From Aquibaculum arenosum (GTDB lineage: Bacteria > Pseudomonadota > Alphaproteobacteria > Kiloniellales > DSM-21159), in NCBI RefSeq assembly GCF_029222965.1, contig NZ_JARHUD010000013.1, positions 1 through 53,891 on the forward strand: DNA of 53,891 bases, read 5' to 3'. Below are positions 33,142 to 42,170 of this stretch, in pieces. Position 1 is the stretch's first letter, and every line of letters begins with the position of its first letter. The translations under genes were made by a program, and so were the position numbers. A model generated the notes under the pieces. That model had not been told where the DNA came from. It did not search any database and saw only the letters and a program-made list of their open reading frames with translations.

Positions 33142-33193
33142 CCGATCGATCCCGACCGAAAGGGAGCGAGATTCCTTTCGCTTCCCCGGTTGC

Positions 33194-33209
33194 TACGCAG
33201 TAGTACCCC
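33194..33209 (+). promoter_or_regulatory. Possible FixJ-type site TACGCAGTAGTACCCC upstream of the large exported-protein gene
   Basis: The sequence contains the palindrome CTAC-GCA-GTAG (33193-33203) followed by CCCCC, 70-90 bases before the gene start. It resembles, from memory, the rhizobial FixJ target at fixK (TACGTAGTTTCCC). With fixLJ in the same neighbourhood this suggests FixJ control of the large gene, but the match is partial. Confidence 0.35.
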
Positions 33210-33281
33210 CTTCGCATAGCTTGTGCCTGCGCGCCGCTGGCCTGACCCTGATCCTGCTTGAGGCAGGTTCGGAGAGAGGCG

Positions 33282-36200
33282 ATGCGCCGTCTGCTGACGA
33301 TGTTGGCACTTCCCGTTATTCTGGCTGCGCTTCTGCCTGGAACAGTCGAGGCGCGCCGCCTGCTCCAGGATGGCGCCATCGAGGCGCATGTTGCCGACGG
33401 CGAGTGGTGTGCGGAGCGGATTTACGTCGAACTGCGCACGCCTGTGCGAGAAAGCTTTGCCGGCGATGCCTTTCAGGTGCGTCGTGCCGTGGCGATCCTG
33501 GGCAGTTTGCTGCCGCTGGAGTGTCCTCAGGCCCGTGAGATGGAGCTGGTCGGCACGGTCGGCGGCACGCCGGTGTGGCGCGCGGCTGCCGGAGCCGCCT
33601 CTGGGGAGTTGCGGGTGTTGTCGACGCCCGCTCAGGGCGATCTGGTGCCGCTGGACGAGCGACAGCGCACGCTGGAAATCCAGAGCACTCTCAACAGCCT
33701 CGGCTTCGATACCGGTTCACCCGATGGCATGGCCGGGCCGCGCACTCGAGCGGCGATCCGCGCCTGGCGGGCGTCGCGCGGACTGGCAGGAAGCGACAGG
33801 CCCTCAGCCGACGTGCTGCTCGCCCTGCGACGCGAGCGCGGCGCAGCCTCCGAGGCGCCGGAAGAGGAACTGGCGGAGTTGGCAACACGCCCGCCGGCTG
33901 TCATCTCACCCGTCGCCGAAACGGGTCCTGTGACGGCTCCGGTGCCGACAGCACCGACAGCTACACCTGCTCCGGCTGCGTCGGGCAAGCTCCAGGACTT
34001 TGCGGCCGCTCACAATCTCGTGCTGGTCAACGGTCGAGTAGCGCTGCCCGCCGGACATTGGTCGCCCCAGCGGATAAAGCAGAGTGAGCCTGCTGGACTG
34101 CTGGACCGCTTGGCCCTGCGTGCTGCGCCGGAGATGACGGCTGACGACTCCGCAGCCTTAGCCTACCTCGAAATGCTACCGCGCGAAGTGCGACGGCGCA
34201 TCATCAGCGGCGCATTGACCGAGATGACGGAGGGCCAGCATCGGACCCTGGAGATGCGCGCCTGGAGCCTTAAGACCTGGGATATGCGGCGTCTCGGACT
34301 AAACGAATTTGAGTATCAGCGATTGCTGCAGGGCTATAGAAGCGAGGGGCAGCCCAGGCTGATTTCCGAAGCCCCTGAACTGCCGCTGCCGGCGCTGATC
34401 GTATGCGGCGGTGAACTGGGAAATTATGATTTCGAGCAACAACGCTTCACTCTGGAACACAGTTGCGCCGACGTGAAAACTGGGTCGCAGCGGGTCTACG
34501 CCCAGCTTTTTCTTGCTGGTGCTCCCACCCACATTGACAAGACGCCGGAGGAAGCAGAGTTGCTCCGCGTTCGGCTCGAAAATGGAAACCGGCTCTATGC
34601 GGCGGTTGAGGTACAGATCGTTGGCATTGCACCTAAAGAGCGGCGGAACAATGCGTTTGATCTTACGCTCTCTCCCCAAACCCTCATTTTCTACGAAGAC
34701 GCAGAGCTGCAGGTTGAGCTTGCGCGTGTTGGTTTCGATGCAGGCCCAGAACAGCTTGTGGCGGACGGGCCGATGCTCGACCCGCGCCGTCTGATCGTCA
34801 AGAACGACCGCCGCTGGGAGGGTAAGGATCGAGAGCTGTTGGAGCATCATCTCGCGATGCTGGCTCTGACAGTTGCTCCGGGCATCCTAGATTCAGATGA
34901 AGGCGCTTTTAACTACATGGCGCGACTCAACGCCGAGCAGAAGCGACGTTTGGCTGAAGCAGCGGGTGTCGATTACGAGACGATCTTCGGGAAAGGCGAC
35001 CGGGTTGCGCAGCAGGTCCGATACAATCTCGACGAATTTGCGCGCCGACGGCTGCTCCAAGCCTTCCGCGAGGAGTTTTCAGCGCACCTTCTAGAGGTGA
35101 CGCCCGAGTTGCCGCTGCCCCTGCTGCTGTACTGCGATGTGGGTCTAGGCGAGTACGATTTCGAGCGATCGTTCTTTCCATTCTTCCAACCTTTGGACAG
35201 CTCCTGCAGCCAACTCAATGCTTTTCGCGAAAGCGGCTTCAGGACGGTTGTCCCCCTGGATGGCGCGCCTTTGGGCATTGCCGTTGGTATGGATGAGGCG
35301 GTGTCCTTCCGCGACGAGCACCTGATCGAGCGGAGACAGGTGGGAAAAAGGGTTGTAACCGGACGTCCAACTGCCCGCCTGGGCATCGAGATGTCACTCT
35401 CGACGGTGTTCCCAAGCAGTGAGCAGAGGATCCGACACCAAGTCTTCAACGCAGAGATCAAAGTTGAAGGCATCGTGCTGTTCTCGGCCACCGACAGCGA
35501 TCGAACCACGCCGCTGCGCAGACTGGACTTCCAAGTCCATGACCCGGCTTCGGTAGCGTCAGAGCCGCTTGAAGTACCGGAACTGACCGACAGCGCAACG
35601 CTCATGCTTGCGATGCTGAAAGCGGGATTGCTCGAACCATCCGGCGAGGATTGGCGGCAATGGGCGGGTGCCAGGGTCCGGGCGGAAGCGGGAGGTAAAG
35701 AGGCCATCTGGCCCAGCTTCTTTGGTGGCAGTATCGAGGTGCGGGGGCAGGGCGGTCCGGAAAATCGAATCAGCGACGAACTGCTTAGTCTGTTTGAGCA
35801 ATGGACTCGTAAACGCGCGGCAGCCCTGCCGGCGACCCTGCGTCTGGAAACGGGTCCCACGAAACTGACGTCCGCGCAGCAGGCTGAGGGGCGCTTGCCG
35901 TTGCTGACCGTCAACAGCAGCCAGGATGAACGGACTCTCGCTGAGGAACTCGGCGTGCCTCACGATTACCTGTACCTGCAAAGGCTAAGAAACGAAGACA
36001 AGCATCCCCTCCCAATCGATACGCTGGCGCTGGTCTTGCCAGCAGCGGCGGAGTCCTACGCGATCGATCTGCAAGGCACGCCGATGCTCCCAAACCTCTC
36101 AGTGCGACCACAGTTGCACCTGACCTTCGCTAACCCTCGTCTTGTGCAGCTGAATCGACGTTCGGTCCTGCTCCTGGATGCAAAGCCGGGCGTGGCGCGG

Positions 36201-37646
36201 CTGCTTGCGCGTGAAACTGGCGAAGAACTGGCGCGCACCGAGTTCCAGGAAGAGCCGGAGGCCAAGCCGGAAGCAATCGCGTTTCCGCCAGAGGGTTACA
36301 TGGCTGTTCTGCATGCACGCATGGCCGGCGGTGATGCTGTGGAGATGGTCTACAAATCATATGGCAGTCGGTTTGACGCTTTCACTCGACGCCAGCGTGC
36401 GGAGGAAGCGGTAGCGACAGCACGAAACTTCGATCCGGGGGATGAAGGCTTCTGGGTGGTCGGAGACGTGACATTCAGCGAATACGACTTCGGCACGGAA
36501 CGCTTTCCCGTCAGAGCTCTCTCCCTGGATGACCATGAACGCAGCTATGGAAGCACCATCACTCTAGCGGCTGCCGATCGTGCGCAATTCGATGTTCTGA
36601 TGACGCCTGATGAAGCCCGTCGATGGCAGAGCGACAACGCTTCCCATCCCCGGTACGCACTGCGTGCTCGCGTGGTGGCGGAGGGCGCGACGTCGAGACG
36701 GCTGCAGCTACGCGTCCTGGAGTTCGAGGTGCTGGATCGTGATGCGACCTTGTCGGTGCGCGACGAACGAGTGCTCTACCGCGGCACCCTCGATCAGAAG
36801 GAGGTTCCGCACACGCCTGCGATGGCGGGGGATCAACCGGATGCTGATGCGGCCGCGGGCGAGGCGGAAGGCCGGGCCGAACCGCTCGCCATTCTCGGCG
36901 TGTCGCTTGGCAGCCCGCTGGATGATGCCATCGAGCTTCTGACCCAGGAATTCACTGATGCGGAAGTCTTTGGCACCGAGCGTGCGGAACGCAGCGCCGC
37001 ACAAGAGGGCAATCTCTGGGACTCCTTCAACGAAGCGTTAATGGTCCGCTCCGGCGATGGCCGGGAGGCGGTGATGGTCTATAGCGAACCTCCAACAGCT
37101 GCCGAGCGCGTGACGGCTCTCACACGATGGGTTGATTTCGGGACGAGCGGTCCGCCGCTATCGAATGTAGAAGAACTGCTGACCAAACACTACGGGAGTG
37201 CCGACATTCGCTCCGACGCGACAACAGCCGTGCTCCTCGCTTGGCATGCTGATCGCGAGAAGGCCGATCGCCGCTGCCAAAACAGTCTCTCGATGTTGGC
37301 GCGGCAGGAATGGCGAGTGGACCATCATCCCTGGCAGGGGACGGAAGGGGCTCTGGAACTGCCACGGGCACACGCTGCCCATCCCGGCGGCGCAGCCCGC
37401 ACCATTTCGCAGAACGGGGCTTTCCCCTTCAGGGTGAGCGGCTTCATTGGGCCGGGCTTAAGCGGCGCCCGCTGCCCCGAGACCCTCTTCGCCCTCATCG
37501 TTGCCGGGCCGGATGGGCGAGCGCTGCGCCTCCTGACCGGGCTTGCCGATCCCCTTGCCCTGGAGGAGACGGTCGAAGCCAACCGTTCCAGCATGATGCA
37601 AGGCTCCGCTAGCGAGAGCACTGCCGAAATCGACCTGAAGTTCTGA
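33282..37646 (+). CDS. Very large exported protein with peptidoglycan-binding domain and repeated YDF modules, function unknown
   Basis: A 1454-residue protein from ATG 33282 (GGAGAGAGG upstream). It begins with a signal peptide (MRRLLTMLALPVILAALLPG, cleavage near VEA). Residues about 125-182 are a PG_binding_1 domain (IQSTLNSLGFDTGSPDGMAG then RTRAAIRAW), followed by a Pro/Ala/Thr linker to about 235. The rest matches no family I recognise. It holds three copies of a module centred on YDF: ELPLPALIVCGGELGNYDFE (near nt 34377-34436), ELPLPLLLYCDVGLGEYDFE (near 35106-35165) and FWVVGDVTFSEYDFGTERF (near 36450-36506). Copies one and two each have a following Ser-Cys. The protein is probably periplasmic and wall-anchored. 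It follows the fixK-like gene by 140 bases and is just upstream of a lipoprotein gene. Confidence 0.75.
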   Translation: MRRLLTMLALPVILAALLPGTVEARRLLQDGAIEAHVADGEWCAERIYVELRTPVRESFAGDAFQVRRAVAILGSLLPLECPQAREMELVGTVGGTPVWRAAAGAASGELRVLSTPAQGDLVPLDERQRTLEIQSTLNSLGFDTGSPDGMAGPRTRAAIRAWRASRGLAGSDRPSADVLLALRRERGAASEAPEEELAELATRPPAVISPVAETGPVTAPVPTAPTATPAPAASGKLQDFAAAHNLVLVNGRVALPAGHWSPQRIKQSEPAGLLDRLALRAAPEMTADDSAALAYLEMLPREVRRRIISGALTEMTEGQHRTLEMRAWSLKTWDMRRLGLNEFEYQRLLQGYRSEGQPRLISEAPELPLPALIVCGGELGNYDFEQQRFTLEHSCADVKTGSQRVYAQLFLAGAPTHIDKTPEEAELLRVRLENGNRLYAAVEVQIVGIAPKERRNNAFDLTLSPQTLIFYEDAELQVELARVGFDAGPEQLVADGPMLDPRRLIVKNDRRWEGKDRELLEHHLAMLALTVAPGILDSDEGAFNYMARLNAEQKRRLAEAAGVDYETIFGKGDRVAQQVRYNLDEFARRRLLQAFREEFSAHLLEVTPELPLPLLLYCDVGLGEYDFERSFFPFFQPLDSSCSQLNAFRESGFRTVVPLDGAPLGIAVGMDEAVSFRDEHLIERRQVGKRVVTGRPTARLGIEMSLSTVFPSSEQRIRHQVFNAEIKVEGIVLFSATDSDRTTPLRRLDFQVHDPASVASEPLEVPELTDSATLMLAMLKAGLLEPSGEDWRQWAGARVRAEAGGKEAIWPSFFGGSIEVRGQGGPENRISDELLSLFEQWTRKRAAALPATLRLETGPTKLTSAQQAEGRLPLLTVNSSQDERTLAEELGVPHDYLYLQRLRNEDKHPLPIDTLALVLPAAAESYAIDLQGTPMLPNLSVRPQLHLTFANPRLVQLNRRSVLLLDAKPGVARLLARETGEELARTEFQEEPEAKPEAIAFPPEGYMAVLHARMAGGDAVEMVYKSYGSRFDAFTRRQRAEEAVATARNFDPGDEGFWVVGDVTFSEYDFGTERFPVRALSLDDHERSYGSTITLAAADRAQFDVLMTPDEARRWQSDNASHPRYALRARVVAEGATSRRLQLRVLEFEVLDRDATLSVRDERVLYRGTLDQKEVPHTPAMAGDQPDADAAAGEAEGRAEPLAILGVSLGSPLDDAIELLTQEFTDAEVFGTERAERSAAQEGNLWDSFNEALMVRSGDGREAVMVYSEPPTAAERVTALTRWVDFGTSGPPLSNVEELLTKHYGSADIRSDATTAVLLAWHADREKADRRCQNSLSMLARQEWRVDHHPWQGTEGALELPRAHAAHPGGAARTISQNGAFPFRVSGFIGPGLSGARCPETLFALIVAGPDGRALRLLTGLADPLALEETVEANRSSMMQGSASESTAEIDLKF

Positions 37647-37658
37647 GGAGGATGGGTG

Positions 37659-38126
37659 ATGATGAAAACCTTCGCGGCCGCCACGCTGCTCGCTGCAGGC
37701 GTGGCCCTTGCTGGTTGCCCCAGCAGCACCAATCAGACCGTGGGCGCAGGTGCCGGCGGCCTTTTGGGTGGGCTGCTCGGCTCTCAGATCGGCAGCGGGT
37801 CCACCCGGCTGATCGCCACGGGCATCGGTGCGGGCGTGGGCGTACTGATCGGCCAGCAGATCGGCGCCTACCTGGACGAGCGCGACAAGCAGCTGGCTGA
37901 GGAGACCACGGTAGATACCTATCACTCCGGGACGCCCCGCTCCTGGGAAAATCCGGAGACGGGCACGAAGGGCACCGTTCGTCCGGTAAGTCAGGCGCAG
38001 GTGGCGGAGAGCGGTGACAGCTGCCAGGTCCAGGAGCAGACGATTCGCCTGGAGGACGGCCGCTCGGAGACCACCCGCTACAAGGTCTGCGAACGCGACG
38101 GCGAGTTCTATACCCAGGCGGTTTAG
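37659..38126 (+). CDS. Glycine-zipper outer-membrane lipoprotein, 17-kDa surface antigen type
   Basis: A 155-residue protein from ATG 37659 (AGGAGG 7 bases upstream; ATG 37662 is an alternative). The lipobox LAGC sits near residue 20, so it is lipid-anchored. A glycine-zipper segment follows (AGAGGLLGGLLGSQIGSGS, then GIGAGVGVLIGQQIGAYLDERD), as in the Rickettsia 17-kDa antigen and SlyB-like proteins of the outer membrane. The C-terminal domain with two cysteines (DSCQVQEQTIRLEDG, YKVCERDGEFY) is the usual tail of the family. It begins 12 bases after the large exported-protein gene, so they are probably co-transcribed. Confidence 0.85.
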   Translation: MMKTFAAATLLAAGVALAGCPSSTNQTVGAGAGGLLGGLLGSQIGSGSTRLIATGIGAGVGVLIGQQIGAYLDERDKQLAEETTVDTYHSGTPRSWENPETGTKGTVRPVSQAQVAESGDSCQVQEQTIRLEDGRSETTRYKVCERDGEFYTQAV

Positions 38127-38197
38127 CCTTCGCCACGCGGGTTTCCCTTGCGGCATCGCAGTGAGACGTCGCCGCCGACCTCTGCTATGCTGGCTGC

Positions 38198-38581
38198 ATG
38201 CTTGGATTATTTGGACTCTTCGGGCGTTCGAAAGACCTTCAGCGCCTGGACAGGGCGCTGCGGGCGCAGGGGCTGCATCCGCGGTTGATGCCCGATGCGG
38301 CAAAGCTCACCACACTCAAACTGCTGCAGGAAGCCACTGGCGAGCGCAGTCCTGCGGAATCGGTACATGAGCACGCCGCCGCCCTGCTGGTTTACTGCCA
38401 AGTGGGCGCCGAACAGTATGCTGCCGATAATGGCGATGCGGCGGTGGAAGCCGCTGAGAACCGGATTGAGGCGGCGCTTGCCGAAGGCGACAGCCTGGAT
38501 GCGCGCCTGGTGCTGCTGATGCTCCACGCCGGCTTGATTCAGGAGCAGGTGGTCGCGCGTTTCGGCCTCGAGGTCGGCTGA
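38198..38581 (+). CDS. Small conserved-looking hypothetical protein
   Basis: A 127-residue soluble protein from ATG 38198, with no good ribosome site. I do not recognise the family. It begins MLGLFGLFGRSKDLQRLDRALRA, is mostly helical in appearance and rich in Ala, Glu and Leu, with no cysteine pairs except one Cys (LLVYCQVGAEQY), and no membrane segment or signal peptide that would be long enough. It ends 20 bases from the convergent HAD phosphatase gene. Codon use matches its neighbours, which supports it being real. Confidence 0.6.
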   Translation: MLGLFGLFGRSKDLQRLDRALRAQGLHPRLMPDAAKLTTLKLLQEATGERSPAESVHEHAAALLVYCQVGAEQYAADNGDAAVEAAENRIEAALAEGDSLDARLVLLMLHAGLIQEQVVARFGLEVG

Positions 38582-38601
38582 GAAAGGCCGCGGCTGCCTG
38601 G

Positions 38602-39282
38602 CTATTGCGGGGCCGCCTCCGCAGCTTTGGCCGCAACCGCGGTGACCAGGGCCGGCAGGCGACGGAAATCAGCGAAGCTGTCCAGATGCGCGATCTCGGC
38701 CACGGGCCGCTTGCGGTAGCCCTCGGTGTAGAGAAGGAAGGGCAGACGGGCCGCGGCGGCGGCGGTGGCGTCGATCTCGCTGTCGCCAACGTAGATGGCC
38801 TTCCCGCCACCCAGGGCCTCGACAGCCGCGTGTAGTGGTGCCGGATCGGGCTTCTTGGCGCCCACGCTGTCGCCACCGATGATGGCTCGGAAATGCTGCG
38901 CCACATCCAGGCCGGTGAGAATGGCCCCGGAGATGGCGGCCGGTTTGTTGGTGCACAGGCCGATTGCGTGGCCTTCGTCCTGCAACTGGACCAGCGCGCC
39001 CTTCACGCCGGGATAGAGCCGGGTGAGCGCGGTTGGTGCGGCGTTGTAGTGGGCCATGAAACGCGCGATGAAGCTGTCCCGCCGGGCCGGATCCACCGAC
39101 CCGAAGCAGTGCTGCATCACTCTTTCAATCAAGACCGGCACGCCATTGCCGATGAAGCTCTGCACGGTGGCCAGGTCGAGCGGGGCCAGCCCTTCCTCCT
39201 GGAGCAGTTTGGCAATGCCGGCGTGAATGTCTGGCGCACTGTCGATCAGGGTGCCGTCGAGGTCGAAGATGATACTGGTCAT
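38602..39282 (-). CDS. HAD-superfamily phosphatase, phosphoglycolate phosphatase-like
   Basis: A 226-residue enzyme from ATG 39282 (a GTG at 39291 is in frame). HAD motifs are complete: I, D7-L-D9-G-T-L-I-D-S; II, CTNKP; III, KKPDPAPL; IV, VGDSEIDATAA. The helical cap between motifs I and II is of the Gph type. It dephosphorylates a small metabolite; phosphoglycolate is the usual assignment but promiscuity is common. Its gene is the last of an ABC-importer operon, following the ATPase by 9 bases. This suggests it removes phosphate from the imported compound or a derivative rather than being a housekeeping enzyme. Confidence 0.83.
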   Translation of the reverse strand: MTSIIFDLDGTLIDSAPDIHAGIAKLLQEEGLAPLDLATVQSFIGNGVPVLIERVMQHCFGSVDPARRDSFIARFMAHYNAAPTALTRLYPGVKGALVQLQDEGHAIGLCTNKPAAISGAILTGLDVAQHFRAIIGGDSVGAKKPDPAPLHAAVEALGGGKAIYVGDSEIDATAAAAARLPFLLYTEGYRKRPVAEIAHLDSFADFRRLPALVTAVAAKAAEAAPQ

Positions 39283-39291
39283 GACAGGCAC

Positions 39292-40338
39292 TCAGGTGAG
39301 CAGCGGCGCGTTGCGGCAATCGATCCGCAGGGCCACTTCGCTTCCGGCCGCGTGGTCGTGGGTATCGGGACCATGCTGGGTGTCGACGATGATCGTTCCG
39401 TCCGCCGTTTCAATCAGGTAGCGGATCTGGCTGCCGAGAAATTCGCGATGCCGGATGCGGCCCGGCAGGATGCCTTCGCCGCGCTCCTCGGTCAGAGCGA
39501 TGTTCTGCGGGCGCAGGACGATGCGGTCGGCGCCCTGGGGCGGTGCCGGGACGGGAAGGCGATGACCGCTCTTGGTGACAAAGGCTCCGTCCTGCACCCG
39601 GCCTTCGATGATGTTCGCAGTGCCGAGGAAGCCGGCCACGAAGCCGTTGGCGGGGTGATCGTAGAGATGCTGGGGTGTGCCGATCTGCTGGATCACGCCG
39701 CCGTCGAGCACCGCCATGCGGTCGGAGGTCGTGTTGGCCTCCTCCTGGTCGTGGGTCACGAAGATGGTGGTGAGTTGCAGCTTACGCTGCAGAGCCAAAA
39801 GCTCGCGACGCATTTGGACGCGCAGGGAGGCATCGAGATTAGAGAGTGGCTCGTCCAGCAGGAGTACCTGCGGCTCGATGGCAATGGTGCGGGCAAGCGC
39901 CACACGCTGTTGCTGCCCGCCGGAAAGCTGCGAGGGCATGCGTTCGGCCAGATCCAGCAGACCCACCAATTCCAGAGCCGCCTCCACCTTGGGGCCGATC
40001 TCGCGCCGGGGCATCCGGCGCTCTTCCAGGCCGAAGGCGACATTGGCGCGCACCGACATGTGTGGCCAGAGCGCGTAGGACTGGAACACCATGCCGACGT
40101 TGCGTTTCCAGGGCGGCAGGTCGACCACGTCACGATCGCCGATCAGGATGCGTCCCTTCGGCCGCGGCCCGAAGCCGGCGATGGCGCGCAGCAAAGTCGA
40201 CTTGCCCGAGCCGGAGGGACCGAGAAAGGCGAAAAACTCACCCGGCTTGATCTCCATGTCGATACCGGCCAGGACCTTGGTGGTTCCGAAGGAGAGATGA
40301 AGGTTCTCGATACGGATCCCGGCGGTCTCGCGGATCAT
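39292..40338 (-). CDS. ABC transporter ATP-binding protein, FbpC/PotA type with TOBE domain
   Basis: A 348-residue ATPase from ATG 40338 (AAGGAGAAGAGC upstream; an ATG 10 codons earlier lacks a site). Walker A GPSGSGKST, Q-loop VFQSYALWPH, signature LSGGQQQRVAL, Walker B VLLLDEPLSNLDA and switch FVTHDQEEA are all present. The C-terminal 110 residues form a TOBE-type beta domain (IVLRPQNIALTEERGEG). This architecture serves importers of iron(III), polyamines, phosphoglycerate and 2-aminoethylphosphonate. It drives the fused permease encoded upstream. The open frame continuing to 40914 is an out-of-frame reading of the permease gene. Confidence 0.92.
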   Translation of the reverse strand: MIRETAGIRIENLHLSFGTTKVLAGIDMEIKPGEFFAFLGPSGSGKSTLLRAIAGFGPRPKGRILIGDRDVVDLPPWKRNVGMVFQSYALWPHMSVRANVAFGLEERRMPRREIGPKVEAALELVGLLDLAERMPSQLSGGQQQRVALARTIAIEPQVLLLDEPLSNLDASLRVQMRRELLALQRKLQLTTIFVTHDQEEANTTSDRMAVLDGGVIQQIGTPQHLYDHPANGFVAGFLGTANIIEGRVQDGAFVTKSGHRLPVPAPPQGADRIVLRPQNIALTEERGEGILPGRIRHREFLGSQIRYLIETADGTIIVDTQHGPDTHDHAAGSEVALRIDCRNAPLLT

Positions 40339-40367
40339 GCTCTTCTCCTTGTTCGACGCGCCAACCA

Positions 40368-42095
40368 TCACTGCTCGGCCTCCCCGCGGCCGGTGCGAAG
40401 GCGGTCGCGTTCGATGATGCGGTGCGAGAGATAGGTGCCCAGGGCCACGATCACCACCGCCAGGATGCCCAACGCCGCACCGGCCCCGCGCCCGGCCGGC
40501 GACTGCATGTAAAGATAGATACCGTAGGCCAGCGGCGCCTCGCTGGCGCGGCTGACCAGCATGATGGTGGCGGAGAGCTCGACCGCGGCGGTGGCAAAGC
40601 TGGTGACGAAGCCGGCAAGGATGCCGCCCGCCATCAGCGGCACCACCACTCGGCGGATGGTGCGCGATTTGCTGGCGCCGAGGTTCTCGGCCGCTTCTTC
40701 GAGCGCCAGAGAAAGCTGCTGTAGCGCCGCCATGCAGGACCGCAGGGCATAGGGAAGGCGCCGGATCATCAACGCGATGATGATGATGCCCCACCAGCTC
40801 GCCATGGGGCCGAGTCCGAAGGGAAGCTGGATGCCGTGGAACATGCGCAGGTAGCCGATGCCAAGCACGACACCGGGAACGGCCAGGGCCGCGGTCGCCA
40901 TGTAGTCCAGCCATTTACGCCCGGGTAGACCGGTGCGAATGACGATGTAGGCTATGGCGGTGCCCACCACCACGTCCAGGATCGCCGCCGTGCCGGCATA
41001 GAGCAGGGTGTTGTAGATGTACTGCGCGGACTCGGTGAAGACGGTGTGGAAGTGCTGCAGCGTGAAGCCGTCGGGCAAGGGGCTGAAGGACCAGATCGTG
41101 CCGAAGGCGAGCAGCACCAATCCGAAGTGCGGCGACAGCACCAGGGCCAGGATCAGCAGGATCACCCCGTAGGCCAGGATCTTCTCCTTGGTCGAAAGCT
41201 CGCGCTTCGAGAGCCCGCCGCCGCCTTTCTGCGTTGTGGCGTAGTCCTTGCCGCGCATGAACAGGAAGGAGGCCCAGAGGGAAAAGACAGAGAAGGCGAC
41301 GAGGATGAAGGAGATCACGTAACCCATGGGGTCGTTGATGCCCACACCCGTGATCCGCAGATAGGCCTGGGGCGCCAGCATGGTGTTCACATTCAGCAGC
41401 AGCGGCGTGCCCAGGTCGTCGAACACCTTGATGAAGACCAGGGCGGCGCCTGCAAGGTAGCCCGGCATCGCGAGCGGAAAGACGATGCGCCGGAAGAGGC
41501 GCAAGCCCGAGGCGCCGAGGTTCTGGGCAGATTCCTCCATGGAGCGGTCGATGTTGCGCAGCGCGGCAGAGAGGTTGATCAGGATGAAGGGGAAGTAGTG
41601 GATCGACTGCACCAGGATGACGCCGTTTAGCCCCTCCATGAAGGGGATGCGAAAGCCGAAGTAGTCGTTGAGCAGCAGATTGACCGTACCGTTGCGCCCA
41701 AAGAGCAGCGACATGGCGACCGCGCCGACGAAGGGCGGCATGATCAGCGGGATGAAACCCAGACTCTGGATGATTGCCGTGCCGGCGAAGTTGAAGCGCG
41801 TGGTGATGTAGGCGAGCGGCAAGGCAATGATGGTCGCAACCACCACCGACATGGCCGAGACGTAGAAGGAATTGACGAAGCTCTGCTGGAACAGCGTGGT
41901 GTTGAAGAAGTCCTCGAAGTTCTGGAGCGTCAGCGCCCCCGTCCGGGCGTCCAGGAAGGCCACGTAGATGACCTGCGCCACCGGCAGGACGAGAAATGCC
42001 ATCAGCAGTATGGCGATCAGGATGCCCGCCACCGCTGCCCCCGAGAGACGCGGGAACAGGGTAAAGCGTGACGACTGGGTGGAGGTGGCGCTCAT
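40368..42095 (-). CDS. ABC transporter permease with two fused membrane modules, FbpB-like
   Basis: A 575-residue inner-membrane protein from ATG 42095 (GGAAGGC upstream). It has about twelve hydrophobic segments in two halves, each with a BPD_transp_1 domain and its own ATPase-docking loop: first MEESAQNLGASGLRLFRRIVFPLAMPG, second EEAAENLGASKSRTIRRVVVPLMAGG. This single-chain double permease is the FbpB-type layout used by iron(III) and related importers. The charged linker RGKDYATTQKGGGG lies between the halves. It sits between the binding-protein gene, from which it is separated by a terminator-like hairpin, and the ATPase gene. Confidence 0.9.
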   Translation of the reverse strand: MSATSTQSSRFTLFPRLSGAAVAGILIAILLMAFLVLPVAQVIYVAFLDARTGALTLQNFEDFFNTTLFQQSFVNSFYVSAMSVVVATIIALPLAYITTRFNFAGTAIIQSLGFIPLIMPPFVGAVAMSLLFGRNGTVNLLLNDYFGFRIPFMEGLNGVILVQSIHYFPFILINLSAALRNIDRSMEESAQNLGASGLRLFRRIVFPLAMPGYLAGAALVFIKVFDDLGTPLLLNVNTMLAPQAYLRITGVGINDPMGYVISFILVAFSVFSLWASFLFMRGKDYATTQKGGGGLSKRELSTKEKILAYGVILLILALVLSPHFGLVLLAFGTIWSFSPLPDGFTLQHFHTVFTESAQYIYNTLLYAGTAAILDVVVGTAIAYIVIRTGLPGRKWLDYMATAALAVPGVVLGIGYLRMFHGIQLPFGLGPMASWWGIIIIALMIRRLPYALRSCMAALQQLSLALEEAAENLGASKSRTIRRVVVPLMAGGILAGFVTSFATAAVELSATIMLVSRASEAPLAYGIYLYMQSPAGRGAGAALGILAVVIVALGTYLSHRIIERDRLRTGRGEAEQ

Positions 42096-42120
42096 CAACA
42101 GCCTTCCGAGAGCACGGCAG

Positions 42121-42156
42121 AAAAGGGCCCGCCCTGCCGCAAGGGCAGGGCGGGCC
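42121..42156 (-). terminator. Terminator-like attenuator between binding-protein and permease genes
   Basis: Reading leftward, a perfect 13-bp stem (GGCCCGCCCTGCC / GGCAGGGCGGGCC, 5-base loop) is followed by CCTTTTCTG. It lies 15 bases after the binding-protein stop and just before the permease start. It would let most transcription stop after the binding protein, giving many binding proteins per transporter. Confidence 0.75.
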
Positions 42157-42170
42157 GACAAGAGGACTGC

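Noticed and set aside
33157-33180. CGAAAGG/CCTTTCG inverted repeat after the fixK-like gene as a terminator
   Set aside because: The stem is only 7 bp with a 10-base loop and has no T-run, so it is too weak to call.
39292-40914. A 540-codon ABC ATPase with a long N-terminal extension
   Set aside because: The first 192 codons are an out-of-frame reading of the permease gene; AAGGAGAAGAGC marks the true start at 40338.
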